Shown here: positions 1 through 9,313 of the stretch, one piece after another
Layout of the letters: each line of letters begins with the position of its first letter
Position numbering within the stretch: position 1 is the stretch's first letter
Assembly (NCBI RefSeq): GCF_024055605.1
Contig: NZ_JAMXLX010000001.1
Location: 558,001-622,000 of the forward strand
Direction of reading: 5' to 3'
Source of the DNA: Ciceribacter sichuanensis
GTDB lineage: Bacteria; Pseudomonadota; Alphaproteobacteria; Rhizobiales; Rhizobiaceae
DNA: 64,000 bases
The notes under the pieces: generated by a model
Database searches by the model: none
Told to the model about the DNA's origin: nothing
Seen by the model: only the letters and a program-made list of their open reading frames with translations
Made by a program: the position numbers and the translations under genes

Positions 1-147
1 GAGAGCAAGCCGGGAACCGGCCTCGGCCTTTCGATCGTCAAGGAGATTTCCAGCGAATATCAGGGGGTCTTCGGCCTGTCGCGTGCAGAAATTGGTGGAT
101 TGAAAGCGAGACTTGTGCTGCCGGCTGTGACAAGAGACACTGCGTGA
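1..147 (+). CDS. feuQ: Sensor histidine kinase C-terminus (FeuQ-like), 5' truncated by window
   Basis: Only the last 48 codons are present, open at the left edge. The fragment carries the ATP-lid G2 box of a histidine kinase HATPase domain (GTGLGLSIVKEI) and ends a few strands later, as these domains do. In Rhizobium leguminosarum the feuPQ two-component genes lie directly upstream of the cycHJKL cytochrome c maturation operon, which is the order seen here, so FeuQ is the best name. FeuQ would be an inner-membrane sensor kinase partnered with FeuP. The name rests on context and the short terminus; the family call itself is secure. Confidence 0.72.
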   Translation, partial: ESKPGTGLGLSIVKEISSEYQGVFGLSRAEIGGLKARLVLPAVTRDTA

Positions 148-219
148 TCGATATACCTATGAAAAACAATGCCGGCCATAAAGATGCCATGTGCGTGCCG
201 CAGCAGAGCGAGGATTGAA

Positions 220-684
220 GTGACAATCGGGCGTTTCGACGAGACTTGGGCTGGTTCGATGGGTGATACTCGCATTCGTTCGGTGGCAATGGTAGCGCTG
301 ACTGCGCTTGCATTGACGGGCTGCGGCACCACGGGTGGCTCGCGTGGAGGCCTCGCATCCTCCAGCAAGGCGAATTCCTCGACCCTCTACATTTCCGCGC
401 TGCAGGGCGGCATTGTGTCGCGCTCGGGTGTCAAGCTTTCGAACAGCGAACGCCAGCGGGCGCTCGAAGCCGAATATCGCGCGCTGGAAGCGGCCCCGGG
501 TGGTCAGCCGGTTGCGTGGCAGGGCGGAGACGTGAGCGGACAGGTGGTTGCGGCCGCTCCTTATCAGGTCGGTCAGCAGAATTGCCGGCAGTACACGCAC
601 AAGCTGGTCGACAACGGCAAGCAGATCGAGACGCGTGGGGCGGCCTGCCGCAACAGCGACGGCACCTGGACGCCCTTGACATAA
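220..684 (+). CDS. Small surface lipoprotein (RT0821/Lpp0805-like)
   Basis: The product has about 154 residues. An early hydrophobic stretch ends in a lipobox (LALTGC), so it should be lipid-anchored after signal peptidase II cleavage. The body contains aromatic and Gln-rich segments (YQVGQQNCRQYTH) and ends with CRNSDGTWTPL, resembling the RT0821/Lpp0805 surface-protein family, where this paired-Cys terminus is common. I chose the GTG at 220 because a GAGGA-like ribosome site lies just upstream; an ATG at 259 would still keep the lipobox but leaves a short signal. It lies between feuQ and ccmI. Biochemical function is not known. Confidence 0.7.
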   Translation: MTIGRFDETWAGSMGDTRIRSVAMVALTALALTGCGTTGGSRGGLASSSKANSSTLYISALQGGIVSRSGVKLSNSERQRALEAEYRALEAAPGGQPVAWQGGDVSGQVVAAAPYQVGQQNCRQYTHKLVDNGKQIETRGAACRNSDGTWTPLT

Positions 685-801
685 GTCAAGGCTTGCAGGC
701 GTTCTCTTCCTTACAGCTCGACTTGCGGCCAAACGCCTCAACTTTGCGTCATTGGCCGTTTGTCTGTTGGATTGGGCTTCGGCTTGAAGTAATTGGACGC
801 C

Positions 802-1944
802 ATGCTGTTCTGGATCATCTCCGCTCTCCTGACGGTTACCGTTGCCGTCGTCCTGCTGCTGCCGTTGCTCAAGGGGGCAGCGAGCGAGCCGGACGACGAT
901 GTCGGTGAGGCAGCCGTCTATCGCGATCAGTTGCGCGAACTCGAGCGGGACAAGGGTCTCGGTCTGATCTCCGCCGAAGACGCCGATTATGCCCGCGCCG
1001 AGATCGGTCGCCGCCTGCTTTCAGTTTCGACCGGCAAGGGCGCAGCCAAGGCAAGCAAGGGCGTTCGCACGGGCCATCATCCCCTGGCACAGGCTTTCAT
1101 CATCCTCTGTCTTCCCGCGATAGGGCTCGGGCTCTATCTGCTGACAGGTAGTCCGGGCATGCCTGCGGCACCGCTTGCCGAGCGGCTGGAAAATCCCGGT
1201 AACAATCTGGAACTTCTGGTCGCCAAGGCCGAACGCCATCTGGCGGAAAACCCCAATGACGGGGCGGGCTGGGATGTGTTGGCCCCGATCTACTTCAAGA
1301 GCCAACGCATCGGCGACGCCGAGCTTGCCTATCGCAACGCCATTCGGTTCCTCGGAACCAACCCGGCGCGTATGAGCGGTCTCGGCGAAGTGCTGGTCGC
1401 AGGCAGTGGCGGGATCGTGACGGAAGACGCCCGCTCGGCCTTCGAGGAGGCGTTGCGTCTCGACAGCAACAATCCGCGCGCCGAGTTCTATCTGGCTCTG
1501 GCGCTGGAACAGGCCGGCAAGCGCGCCGAGGCAAAGGCTGCGTTCGAGAAACTGCTGGCGGCCTCGCCGAAGGAAGCGCCCTGGGTTCCGCTCGTCAGCC
1601 AGCATATCGCCGCAAACGGTGACGACGTCCCAGCTGCTCCCGCTGCACCCGGCAATCCGAGCGAGGCCGATGTGGCTGCCGCGCAGGACATGTCTGCGGG
1701 GGATCGCATGGCGATGATCCGCGGCATGGTCGACAGTCTGGACGCCAAACTCAAGGACGATCCGAAGAATTTTGAGGGATGGATGCGCCTCGTGCGCTCC
1801 TATGCGATGTTGAAGGAACCGGAACGCGCGGTCGGCGCATTGAAGGACGGGCTTGCCGCCTTCCCTGCCGACGGGGAGGAAGGTAAGCAACTGATCGCCA
1901 TGGCCCGTGAACTCGGCCTGCCGGTTGAGGAGGCATTGAAATGA
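802..1944 (+). CDS. ccmI: Cytochrome c maturation protein CcmI (CycH)
   Basis: CcmI/CycH is the apocytochrome c chaperone of the System I haem-lyase complex, holding the C-terminus of the apoprotein for CcmF/H. The protein has about 380 residues. Residues 1-21 form a membrane segment, followed by a cytoplasmic loop rich in charged residues, a second membrane segment near 92-112, then a periplasmic TPR region (roughly 145-270, with repeats such as [16 protein letters not shown] and [16 protein letters not shown]-like helices) and a C-terminal domain. The ATG at 802 is preferred over TTG at 793 because the membrane helix begins immediately. It overlaps ccmE by four bases, so the genes are translationally coupled. 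Confidence 0.93.
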   Translation: MLFWIISALLTVTVAVVLLLPLLKGAASEPDDDVGEAAVYRDQLRELERDKGLGLISAEDADYARAEIGRRLLSVSTGKGAAKASKGVRTGHHPLAQAFIILCLPAIGLGLYLLTGSPGMPAAPLAERLENPGNNLELLVAKAERHLAENPNDGAGWDVLAPIYFKSQRIGDAELAYRNAIRFLGTNPARMSGLGEVLVAGSGGIVTEDARSAFEEALRLDSNNPRAEFYLALALEQAGKRAEAKAAFEKLLAASPKEAPWVPLVSQHIAANGDDVPAAPAAPGNPSEADVAAAQDMSAGDRMAMIRGMVDSLDAKLKDDPKNFEGWMRLVRSYAMLKEPERAVGALKDGLAAFPADGEEGKQLIAMARELGLPVEEALK

Positions 1945-2387
1945 CCCGCAAGCAGAAGAGACTGGCCGTCATCGCCGGCGGCATGAGCTTCATCATCGCA
2001 GCCGTGCTGCTGATGATGTTCGCCTTCGGTCAGTCGGTCGCCTATTTCTACATGCCCTCCGATCTCGAAAAGACGGCAGTCGGCCCGGGGACGCGCATCC
2101 GCCTCGGCGGCCTCGTGGCAGAAGGGTCGGTCGTGCGCGGCGAGGGCTCGACAGTCAAGTTTTCCGTGACGGACGGCACGGGCACGGTGCCGGTCTCCTA
2201 TACCGGCATCCTGCCGGATCTTTTCCGCGAAGGGCAGGGCGTCGTCACCGAGGGGGCATTCGATGCCGCCGGCGGTTTCGTCGCCGACAGCGTGCTTGCC
2301 AAGCATGACGAGAACTATATGCCGAAGGAAGTTGCCGACCGCCTGAAGAAGGACGGCGTCTGGGAAGGCGAGGGGAAGACCCAATGA
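1941..2387 (+). CDS. ccmE: Cytochrome c maturation haem chaperone CcmE (CycJ)
   Basis: CcmE receives haem from CcmABCD, binds it covalently in the periplasm and delivers it to the CcmFHI ligase. The 148-residue product has an N-terminal membrane anchor (about residues 8-30), then a compact beta-barrel domain with the family signatures GGLVAEGSV and [14 protein letters not shown]. The haem-binding motif HDENY is present, with His at about 122 and Tyr at about 126. It overlaps the stop of ccmI and its own stop overlaps the ccmF start (ATGA), the usual arrangement in rhizobial cycHJKL. Confidence 0.96.
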   Translation: MTRKQKRLAVIAGGMSFIIAAVLLMMFAFGQSVAYFYMPSDLEKTAVGPGTRIRLGGLVAEGSVVRGEGSTVKFSVTDGTGTVPVSYTGILPDLFREGQGVVTEGAFDAAGGFVADSVLAKHDENYMPKEVADRLKKDGVWEGEGKTQ

Positions 2388-4378
2388 TCATCGAGCTTGG
2401 CCATTATGCCCTCGTGCTGGCGCTGGCGACGGCGCTGATCGTCTCCGTGCTGCCGGTGATCGGCGCGCGAAAGGGCGACAAGGGACTGATGTCGGTTGCC
2501 GTCACCGGTACGCTGGCAGGATTTGCGTTGGTCGCCTTCTCCTTCGGCGTGCTGACCTGGGCCTATATGGTTTCCGATTTCTCGGTGGAGAACGTCTGGG
2601 AGAATTCCCATTCGCTGATGCCGGCGATCTATCGTTTCTCCGGCGTATGGGGCAATCACGAGGGATCCATGATGCTCTGGCTGCTGATCCTGAGCCTGTT
2701 CAGCGCGCTCGTCGCCTTCTTCGGGCGCAACCTGCCGGAGCGATTGAAGGCCAATGTGCTGGCCGTGCAGGCCTGGATCACTACGGCTTTCACGCTGTTC
2801 ATCCTCATGACCTCCAACCCCTTCATCCGGCTTTCGCCGGTGCCGGCGGAAGGCAAGGACCTTAATCCGGTTCTGCAGGATGTCGGCCTCGCCATTCATC
2901 CGCCGCTGCTCTATCTCGGCTATGTCGGCTTCTCCGTCTGCTTCTCCTTCGCCATCGCGGCGCTCATCGACGGACGGATCGATGCGGCATGGGCCCGCTG
3001 GGTGCGGCCGTGGACGCTTGCCGCCTGGACCTTCCTGACCGCCGGTATCGCCATGGGTTCCTATTGGGCCTATTACGAACTCGGCTGGGGCGGCTGGTGG
3101 TTCTGGGACCCGGTCGAAAACGCCTCCTTCATGCCGTGGCTCGCGGGCACGGCGCTTCTGCATTCGGCGCTGGTCATGGAAAAGCGCGACGCGCTGAAGA
3201 TCTGGACCGTGCTGCTTGCCATACTGACATTCTCGCTGTCACTGCTCGGCACCTTCCTTGTGCGCTCCGGCGTTCTGACCTCGGTGCATGCCTTCGCCAC
3301 CGATCCGAGCCGCGGTATCTTCATCCTGTGCATCCTGACGATCTTCATCGGTGGGGCGTTCAGTCTCTTCGCCTTCCGCGCGCCGATGCTGAAGGCGGGT
3401 GGCCTGTTCCAGCCGATCTCGCGCGAGGGCGCGCTGGTGCTCAACAACCTGATCCTGACCGTCTCGGCAGCGACCGTGCTGATCGGCACGCTTTATCCGC
3501 TGCTGCTGGAAACCCTGACGGGTGAGAAGATCTCGGTCGGCGCGCCGTTCTTCAACCTGACCTTCGGCCTGCTGATGACGCCGCTTCTGGTGGCCGTGCC
3601 GTTCGGGCCGTTGCTGGCCTGGAAGCGCGGCGATTTGCTCGGCGCGATGCAGCGGCTGTTTGCTGCCGCAATCATCGCCTTCGTTTTCGCGATCATCGTC
3701 TACTATATCCAAAATGGCGGCCCGGTGATGGCGGTGTTCGGTCTTGCCGCCGGCTTCTTCCTGATCTTCGGTGCACTCTCTGACCTCTGGTATCGGTCCG
3801 GCTTCCGCAAGGTGCCGTTCCGGACCGCGCTGAGCCGCCTGAACGGCCTGCCGCGCTCGGCCATCGGCACGGCGCTCGCCCATTTCGGCTTTGGCGTGAC
3901 GGTGCTGGGCATCGTTGCCGTTACCACCTTCGAGACGGAAACCGTTGTCGAAATGAAGCCCGGCGCGACGGCTGAGGCCGGCGGCTACTCCATCACCTTC
4001 GATGGCATGAAGCAGGCAGTCGGGCCGAACTATACGGAGGAGCGGGGCCACTTCACCATCCGTCAGAGCGGTGTCGACAAGGGCGACTTCTGGTCCTCCA
4101 AGCGGCTCTACACGGCGCGGCGCATGCCAACGACGGAAGCGGGCATACGTACCTTCAACCTCGTCAATCAGCTTTACGTGTCTCTCGGCGATCCTATGGA
4201 TGACGGCGGCATCGTCGTTCGCATCTGGTGGAAGCCCTATATCCTCTGCATCTGGTATGGCGCGCTGATCATGATGGCCGGTGGCTTCGTCTCGCTCTCC
4301 GACCGCCGCCTGCGGGTCGGCGTGCCAAAGCGGGCCGCAAAGGTCGCGGCACCGGCGGCATTGGGAGCTGCGGAATGA
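2384..4378 (+). CDS. ccmF: Cytochrome c haem lyase subunit CcmF (CycK)
   Basis: CcmF is the large membrane subunit of the haem ligase that attaches haem to apocytochromes c in the periplasm. The product has 664 residues with many membrane helices. The tryptophan-rich haem-handling WWD segment ([18 protein letters not shown]) lies near residues 235-253, and conserved histidines lie in adjoining loops. Length and order between ccmE and ccmH match the family. The start ATG overlaps the ccmE stop, and its TGA overlaps the ATG of ccmH at 4375. Confidence 0.97.
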   Translation: MIIELGHYALVLALATALIVSVLPVIGARKGDKGLMSVAVTGTLAGFALVAFSFGVLTWAYMVSDFSVENVWENSHSLMPAIYRFSGVWGNHEGSMMLWLLILSLFSALVAFFGRNLPERLKANVLAVQAWITTAFTLFILMTSNPFIRLSPVPAEGKDLNPVLQDVGLAIHPPLLYLGYVGFSVCFSFAIAALIDGRIDAAWARWVRPWTLAAWTFLTAGIAMGSYWAYYELGWGGWWFWDPVENASFMPWLAGTALLHSALVMEKRDALKIWTVLLAILTFSLSLLGTFLVRSGVLTSVHAFATDPSRGIFILCILTIFIGGAFSLFAFRAPMLKAGGLFQPISREGALVLNNLILTVSAATVLIGTLYPLLLETLTGEKISVGAPFFNLTFGLLMTPLLVAVPFGPLLAWKRGDLLGAMQRLFAAAIIAFVFAIIVYYIQNGGPVMAVFGLAAGFFLIFGALSDLWYRSGFRKVPFRTALSRLNGLPRSAIGTALAHFGFGVTVLGIVAVTTFETETVVEMKPGATAEAGGYSITFDGMKQAVGPNYTEERGHFTIRQSGVDKGDFWSSKRLYTARRMPTTEAGIRTFNLVNQLYVSLGDPMDDGGIVVRIWWKPYILCIWYGALIMMAGGFVSLSDRRLRVGVPKRAAKVAAPAALGAAE

Positions 4379-4980
4379 GGACGGCAGAGCCTTTTCGGAT
4401 GAACCCCTCCCCAACCTCTCCCCACAAGGGGGAGGGGCTTTACCGCTTCACTTGGCTGTCACGGTGGATGCAGGGCCTTGCCGCGCGTCTTCTCCCCCCT
4501 CGTGGGGGAGATGGCCGGCAGGCCAGAGGGGGACTTGCATCATTCCTTCTGCTTTTTCTCCTCCTCGCACCCCTTCCGGCGCTCGCCGTCAACCCGGACG
4601 AGATCCTGCCCGACCCCAAGCTGGAACAGCGGGCGAGGGACCTTTCCGCCCAACTGCGCTGCATGGTCTGCCAGAACCAGTCGATCGACGATTCGAATGC
4701 CGAGCTTGCTCGCGACCTGCGCCTGCTCGTGCGCGAGCGGATCGTCGATGGCGACAGCGACCAGCAGGTGATCGACTATGTCGTATCGCGTTACGGTGAA
4801 TTCGTACTGCTGAAGCCACGCCTTTCCATGCACACGCTGCTGCTCTGGGGGCTTCCAGGCGTGCTTTTCGTCATCGGTCTCGGCGTTGCCTTTGCCTATG
4901 CGCGGGGCCGCAGCAAGCCCGTTCCGCAAAAACTTTCCGCCGAAGAGGAAGCCCGTCTCGGCAAGTTGCTGGACGAGTGA
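4375..4980 (+). CDS. ccmH: Cytochrome c maturation thiol reductase CcmH (CycL) with repeat-derived N-terminus
   Basis: CcmH reduces the CXXCH cysteines of apocytochromes and is part of the haem ligase. The redox motif [14 protein letters not shown] is near residues 94-107. A signal-like hydrophobic stretch ([16 protein letters not shown]) precedes the mature start VNPDE, and a C-terminal membrane helix follows at about 155-175. From the ATG coupled to ccmF the product is 201 residues, roughly 45-50 longer than usual CcmH. The excess is encoded by a palindromic repeat (4402-4537) read through in frame. An internal ATG at 4468 could give a shorter protein, still partly repeat-encoded. Function is secure; the true start is not. 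Confidence 0.92.
   Translation: MRTAEPFRMNPSPTSPHKGEGLYRFTWLSRWMQGLAARLLPPRGGDGRQARGGLASFLLLFLLLAPLPALAVNPDEILPDPKLEQRARDLSAQLRCMVCQNQSIDDSNAELARDLRLLVRERIVDGDSDQQVIDYVVSRYGEFVLLKPRLSMHTLLLWGLPGVLFVIGLGVAFAYARGRSKPVPQKLSAEEEARLGKLLDE
4402..4537 (+). repeat. Rhizobiaceae mosaic palindromic repeat inside ccmH
   Basis: Two GC-rich palindromes are joined by a spacer. The first pairs cccctcccc (4404-4412) with ggggagggg (4429-4437). The second is a perfect 8-bp stem, tctccccc (4491-4498) with gggggaga (4504-4511), followed by the small hairpin ggcc-ggca-ggcc (4513-4524) and a G-rich tail. This arrangement resembles the intergenic mosaic elements (RIME-like) known in rhizobia. Here it lies within the coding frame of ccmH rather than between genes. 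Confidence 0.75.
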
Positions 4981-5156
4981 TGCGGGACAGGCCGGGAGCC
5001 GAATGGGGGCTTCTTCGGTATCCTGCAAAGATTACGAAGTTTTCATTCTCCGTACAGTTCGCAGTAAGGTGACGCGCCCTATATCTCCTTCATCCACCGC
5101 TTCCCGCCGGGGTGGTTCCCGGCCTCCAGCAAGCAGAACAGATGAAGGTAAGATCC

Positions 5157-6716
5157 ATGTCTGACAAGAACGGTCGCTCCAACCTCAAGACGATCCTTAA
5201 GAACTCGACCGCAGCCGGCCTTGCCGCGCTGATGCTGGCCGGCACTCTTCCGGTCGCCATCAACTCAGCCTATGCGGAAGCCGTCAAGGTTCAGGCCGCA
5301 CAGGTCCCGAGCTTCGCCGATGTCGTCGCTGCCGTATCCCCGGCCGTAGTCTCCGTCCGTGTCCAGTCCAACGTGCAGGATACGGCTTCCGACGAGAGCA
5401 ATTTCTCCTTCAATTTCGGTGGCCGCGGTTTCGATGACCTGCCGGACGACCATCCGCTGAAGCGCTTCTTCAAGGAATTCGGCATGCCCGGCCCTGACGG
5501 CAAGGGCCCCGGTGCCGGTCCGAATGCCCGCCCGCGTGAACATGGCGAGGGCAAGGGCCGCCTGCGCCCGACTTCGCAGGGCTCCGGCTTTTTCATTTCC
5601 GAAGACGGCTATATCGTCACCAACAATCACGTTGTCGATGACGGCGCTGCCTTCACCGTGGTCATGAACGACGGTAAGGAGCTCGACGCCAAGCTGGTCG
5701 GCAAGGACAGCCGCACCGACCTCGCTTTGCTCAAGGTTGAGAATCCGAAGCAGAAGTTCACCTATGTCGAATTCGCCAATGACGAATCCATGCGCGTCGG
5801 CGATTGGGTCGTTGCCGTCGGCAACCCCTTCGGCCTCGGCGGTACGGTGACGGCCGGTATCATCTCTGCCCGTGGCCGCGATATCGGCTCCGGCCCGTAT
5901 GACGACTACATCCAGATCGACGCCGCCGTGAACCGCGGCAACTCCGGCGGTCCGGACTTCAACCTGGCCGGTCAGGTGGTCGGTATCAATACCGCGATCT
6001 TCTCGCCCTCCGGCGGCAACGTCGGTATCGCCTTCGCTATCCCGGCATCCGTCGCCAAGGATGTGATCGCCAAGCTCAAGGAAGGTGGCGCCGTGCAGCG
6101 TGGCTGGCTCGGCGTGCAGATCCAGCCGGTAACCCAGGATATCGCAGACTCGCTTGGCCTGTCCGAGGCAAGCGGTGCTCTGGTCGTCTCGCCGCAGGCC
6201 GGTTCGCCGGGCGACAAGGCAGGCATCAAGCAGGGTGACGTCGTGACCGCCGTTAATGGCGAACCGGTCAAGGATCCGCGCGATCTCGCTCGTCGAATCG
6301 CCGCTTTCCCTCCCGGAACCCAGGTCGATGTTTCGCTGTGGCGTGAAGGCAAGGCCACATCCGTCAAGGTCGATCTCGGCACGCTGCCGAGCGAGCAGGC
6401 GCTGGCCGGCAAGGAAGGCGACACCCAGGCTCCGGCCACAGAGCAGGCGCTTGCCAACATGGGCATTTCCGTTGCTCCGGCTGAAGACGGCAAGGGCCTG
6501 TCGATCATCGACGTCGATCCCGACTCCGATGCCGCCGACAAGGGCATGAAGGCCGGTGAAAAGATCACCTCCGTCAACAATCAGGCGGTCTCCTCGGCAG
6601 CTGATGTGATGAAGGTGATCGATCAGGCCAAGAAGGACGGCCGCACCAAGGCGCTCTTCCAGGTCGAATCGGAGAACGGCAGCCGCTTCGTTGCCCTTCC
6701 GATCAACCAGGGCTGA
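5157..6716 (+). CDS. degP: Periplasmic serine protease DegP/HtrA (Do family)
   Basis: This is an envelope protein-quality-control protease and chaperone. The 519-residue product begins with a signal peptide (hydrophobic AAGLAALMLAGTLPVAINSAYA). The trypsin-like triad is visible: His in TNNHVVDD (about 157), Asp in DSRTDLALL (about 187) and Ser in RGNSGGPDFN (about 262). Two PDZ domains follow (roughly 305-395 and 430-515). A Gly/Pro-rich loop before the protease core (GPDGKGPGAGPNARPREHG) fits the long LA loop of DegP-type enzymes. Start 5157 has an AAGGTAAG ribosome site; an ATG at 5142 is possible. It follows the ccm genes and is closed by a strong terminator at 6740. Confidence 0.95.
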   Translation: MSDKNGRSNLKTILKNSTAAGLAALMLAGTLPVAINSAYAEAVKVQAAQVPSFADVVAAVSPAVVSVRVQSNVQDTASDESNFSFNFGGRGFDDLPDDHPLKRFFKEFGMPGPDGKGPGAGPNARPREHGEGKGRLRPTSQGSGFFISEDGYIVTNNHVVDDGAAFTVVMNDGKELDAKLVGKDSRTDLALLKVENPKQKFTYVEFANDESMRVGDWVVAVGNPFGLGGTVTAGIISARGRDIGSGPYDDYIQIDAAVNRGNSGGPDFNLAGQVVGINTAIFSPSGGNVGIAFAIPASVAKDVIAKLKEGGAVQRGWLGVQIQPVTQDIADSLGLSEASGALVVSPQAGSPGDKAGIKQGDVVTAVNGEPVKDPRDLARRIAAFPPGTQVDVSLWREGKATSVKVDLGTLPSEQALAGKEGDTQAPATEQALANMGISVAPAEDGKGLSIIDVDPDSDAADKGMKAGEKITSVNNQAVSSAADVMKVIDQAKKDGRTKALFQVESENGSRFVALPINQG

Positions 6717-6739
6717 TGCCCCTCGGGACTGACTGACCG

Positions 6740-6779
6740 CGGGGCGCTGAAGATCGGGTCTTCAGCGCCCCGTTTGTTT
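6740..6779 (+). terminator. Rho-independent terminator of degP
   Basis: A 14-bp perfect stem (cggggcgctgaaga at 6740-6753, partner at 6759-6772) with a 5-base loop is followed by a T-rich run (tttgttt). It lies 24 bases after the degP stop. Confidence 0.9.
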
Positions 6780-6883
6780 AAGCGGAAAACAAGGACGAGA
6801 GCATGATTTCCGGAGGAAGCGGTACTGTGGGACCAGCCGATTCCGGTTGTGCCGATGGCATGGCCGGCGGTAATGTCGCGCAC

Positions 6884-7561
6884 ATGAAGATATTGGTTAT
6901 CGAAGACGATCTGGAAGCCGCCGCCTACATGACGAAGGCTTTCCGCGAGGCAGGCATTGTGGCCGATCACGCCAGCGATGGCGAAAGCGGCCTGTTCATG
7001 GGTTCGGAGAATACCTACGACGTGATGGTCATCGATCGTATGCTGCCGCGCCGCGACGGCCTCTCCGTCATCAGCGAGCTGAGAAAGCGTGGCATCGATA
7101 CGCCGGTGCTCATCCTCTCCGCGCTCGGCCAGGTCGACGACCGCGTGACCGGCCTTCGCGCCGGCGGCGACGACTATTTGCCCAAGCCATATGCCTTTTC
7201 CGAACTTCTCGCCCGCGTCGAAGTGCTGGGGCGCCGCAAGGGCAAGCCCGAACAGGACATGATGTACCGCGTTGGCGATCTAGAACTCGACCGGCTGTCC
7301 CACGAGGTCAGGCGCGCGGGCAAGGAAATCCTGCTCCAGCCGCGCGAATTTCGCCTGCTCGAATATCTAATGAAGAATGCCGGTCAGGTGGTGACCCGAA
7401 CCATGCTTCTTGAAAACGTCTGGGACTATCATTTCGACCCGCAGACCAACGTTATCGACGTGCACGTTTCCCGGCTTCGCTCGAAGATCGAGAAGGATTT
7501 CGACAAGCCGCTGCTGAAGACCGTGCGCGGCGCCGGTTACATGATCAAGGACGAAGGCTGA
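6884..7561 (+). CDS. OmpR-family response regulator
   Basis: The 225-residue protein has a receiver domain (about 1-115) with acidic pocket IEDDLE and phospho-acceptor Asp51 in VMVIDRMLP, a conserved Lys in YLPKPY, and a winged-helix DNA-binding domain (about 130-222) with RLLEYLMKNAGQVVTR and VIDVHVSRLRSKIE. An upstream in-frame extension to 6803 exists but the receiver fold begins at 6884. The gene is followed after 7 bases by its presumed kinase partner. The stimulus is not evident; the position just after degP suggests an envelope-related role, which is inference. Confidence 0.93.
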   Translation: MKILVIEDDLEAAAYMTKAFREAGIVADHASDGESGLFMGSENTYDVMVIDRMLPRRDGLSVISELRKRGIDTPVLILSALGQVDDRVTGLRAGGDDYLPKPYAFSELLARVEVLGRRKGKPEQDMMYRVGDLELDRLSHEVRRAGKEILLQPREFRLLEYLMKNAGQVVTRTMLLENVWDYHFDPQTNVIDVHVSRLRSKIEKDFDKPLLKTVRGAGYMIKDEG

Positions 7562-7568
7562 GACACGG

Positions 7569-8978
7569 ATGAGCCGCGCCAAGCTTCTGTTCAAGTCGAC
7601 GGCCGTCCGGCTGTCGGCTCTCTATATTGGCCTCTTCGCCCTCTGCGCGGCCTTGCTCGTCATCTATGTGACGGCGCTTTCCGAGCGCATCCTCTACACC
7701 CAGACGCGCGACGCCCTGAAGGAAGAGGTTCAGGACATCACCACCGCTTACGAGCGCGGAGGCATCAATCGGCTGCTTGCCATCATGGAGCGCCGGGCGC
7801 GTCAGCCGGGCGCTAACCTCTATGTGATCGCAGGCCCGACAGGCGAAATCCTTGCCGGCAACGTCGCCTCGGTGCAGCCGGGCGTCTTCGATCACGAGGG
7901 GTGGACCGACTTTCCGTTCCGTTACGAGCGTTATAACGAAAGCGGCGACGTGCAGCGGCATGTGGCGGCTGGCCACGTCTTCTTCCTCGACAACAGCCTG
8001 AGGGTAATGGTCGGCCGCGATCTGGGCGAACCGGCCAAGCTGAGGCTTCTGGTGCGGCAGGCGCTGATGGTGGCGCTTGCTATCATGGGAACCGGCGCCG
8101 TCATCATCTGGTTTGCCATCGGCCGCAATGCCCTGAAGCGCATCGACCGTGTTTCCGCCGCGAGCAAGAAGATCATGGCGGGCGACCTGTCGCAGCGTCT
8201 GCCGGTTTCCGGTTCGGGCGATGAGTTCGACCGTCTCTCCTCTTCGCTGAACGACATGCTGGGCCGTATCGAGAAACTCAACGAGGGCCTCCGGCAGGTT
8301 TCCGACAACATCGCCCACGACCTGAAGACGCCGTTGACGAGGCTGCGCAACAAGGCCGCCGACGCGCTGAACGAAGATGACGAGGCAAGCCGCAAGACGG
8401 CGCTGGAAGGCATCATCGCGGAGTCCGACCAGTTGATCCGCACCTTCAACGCGCTACTGATGATCTCGCGCGTCGAGGCGGGGTCGATAGCGGCGGAACT
8501 CTCCGATATCGATCTTTCGGCCATCGCCGCCGACAGTGCGGAACTCTACGAGCCGGTGGCGGAGGAGGCGGGCCTGAGCCTCGAAACCGAGATTGCACCG
8601 GGTCTCTCGGTGAGAGGGAATCGCGAACTCGTTGGGCAGGCAATCTCCAACCTGATCGACAACGCCATCAAATACGGGGCAGAGGGCGAGCGGGACCGCA
8701 AGATCAAGGTGAGCGTCGCCAAGGCGGGTGACGGCGTGGAACTCAGGGTTTCCGACAGCGGGCCGGGCGTTGCCGAGGACAAGCGCGAGGAAGTGGTCAA
8801 GCGCTTCGTCCGTCTCGACAAAAGCCGTTCGAAGCCCGGAACGGGTCTGGGGCTCTCGCTGGTCTGCGCGATCATGGCCCTGCATGGCGGGCGGCTTGAG
8901 CTTTCCGACACGCATGGTGACGATGTTACCGATCGGGGTCTGACCGCGACCATGGTCTTTCCCGGCCAGGAGCCCTGA
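7569..8978 (+). CDS. Sensor histidine kinase partner of the OmpR-like regulator
   Basis: This 469-residue inner-membrane kinase has membrane helix 1 near residues 14-36, a periplasmic sensor of about 120 residues, helix 2 near 158-180 and then a HAMP segment. The H-box is NIAHDLKTPLTRLR (His about 249), the N-box NLIDNAIKYG, G1 DSGPGV and G2 GTGLGLSLV. It forms an operon with the regulator (7-base gap). Its stop lies at the very edge of the palindromic element that begins at 8978, so that element may also act at the operon's 3' end. Confidence 0.93.
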   Translation: MSRAKLLFKSTAVRLSALYIGLFALCAALLVIYVTALSERILYTQTRDALKEEVQDITTAYERGGINRLLAIMERRARQPGANLYVIAGPTGEILAGNVASVQPGVFDHEGWTDFPFRYERYNESGDVQRHVAAGHVFFLDNSLRVMVGRDLGEPAKLRLLVRQALMVALAIMGTGAVIIWFAIGRNALKRIDRVSAASKKIMAGDLSQRLPVSGSGDEFDRLSSSLNDMLGRIEKLNEGLRQVSDNIAHDLKTPLTRLRNKAADALNEDDEASRKTALEGIIAESDQLIRTFNALLMISRVEAGSIAAELSDIDLSAIAADSAELYEPVAEEAGLSLETEIAPGLSVRGNRELVGQAISNLIDNAIKYGAEGERDRKIKVSVAKAGDGVELRVSDSGPGVAEDKREEVVKRFVRLDKSRSKPGTGLGLSLVCAIMALHGGRLELSDTHGDDVTDRGLTATMVFPGQEP

Positions 8979-9242
8979 TACCAAGGATCGATGATAGAAA
9001 CCCATAGGACCGGCTCGATCGGGCTTTCCGGCTAGGAGAGGTTCGCAGAGCGATGCTTGTGCATCGGTCAAGGGCCTCGACAACGCCGGAAAGCCCGATC
9101 GAGCCGGCCTGCGGTGACTTTATACTGGTTTCTGGCGTTGTTGCGCTGCTTGTACGATGCGCAAGCATCGCCCTGCGCACCGCGCCTAGCCAGAAACCAG
9201 TATAAAGTCATCCTATGGGTTTCTATCATCGATCCTTGGTAT
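8978..9242. repeat. 265-bp nested palindromic element with three perfect stems (cloverleaf)
   Basis: The outer arms are a perfect 32-bp inverted repeat (8978-9009 with 9211-9242). Inside are two hairpins: stem A, 23 bp perfect (9010-9032 with 9085-9107), and stem B, 22 bp perfect (9115-9136 with 9189-9210). Each encloses a 52-base loop. The two loops are inverted, roughly three-quarters identical copies of each other, starting TAGG and ending CAAC when oriented alike, and each has a mini-hairpin (cgatgc-NNNN-gcatcg at 9051-9066 and 9155-9170). Nothing protein-coding fits. It fills most of the gap between the kinase gene and glnE. Confidence 0.92.
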
Positions 9243-9313
9243 ACCTTCGCCTCGCGGAGCGGGATTCGGGGAGAGGGTTCCGCGCGATCTCGCCCGGATG
9301 GAGGCCTTGTGGG

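Noticed and set aside
9215-9313. N-terminal extension of GlnE
   Set aside because: It would be encoded by the right arm of the palindromic element; GlnE homology begins after ATG 9314.
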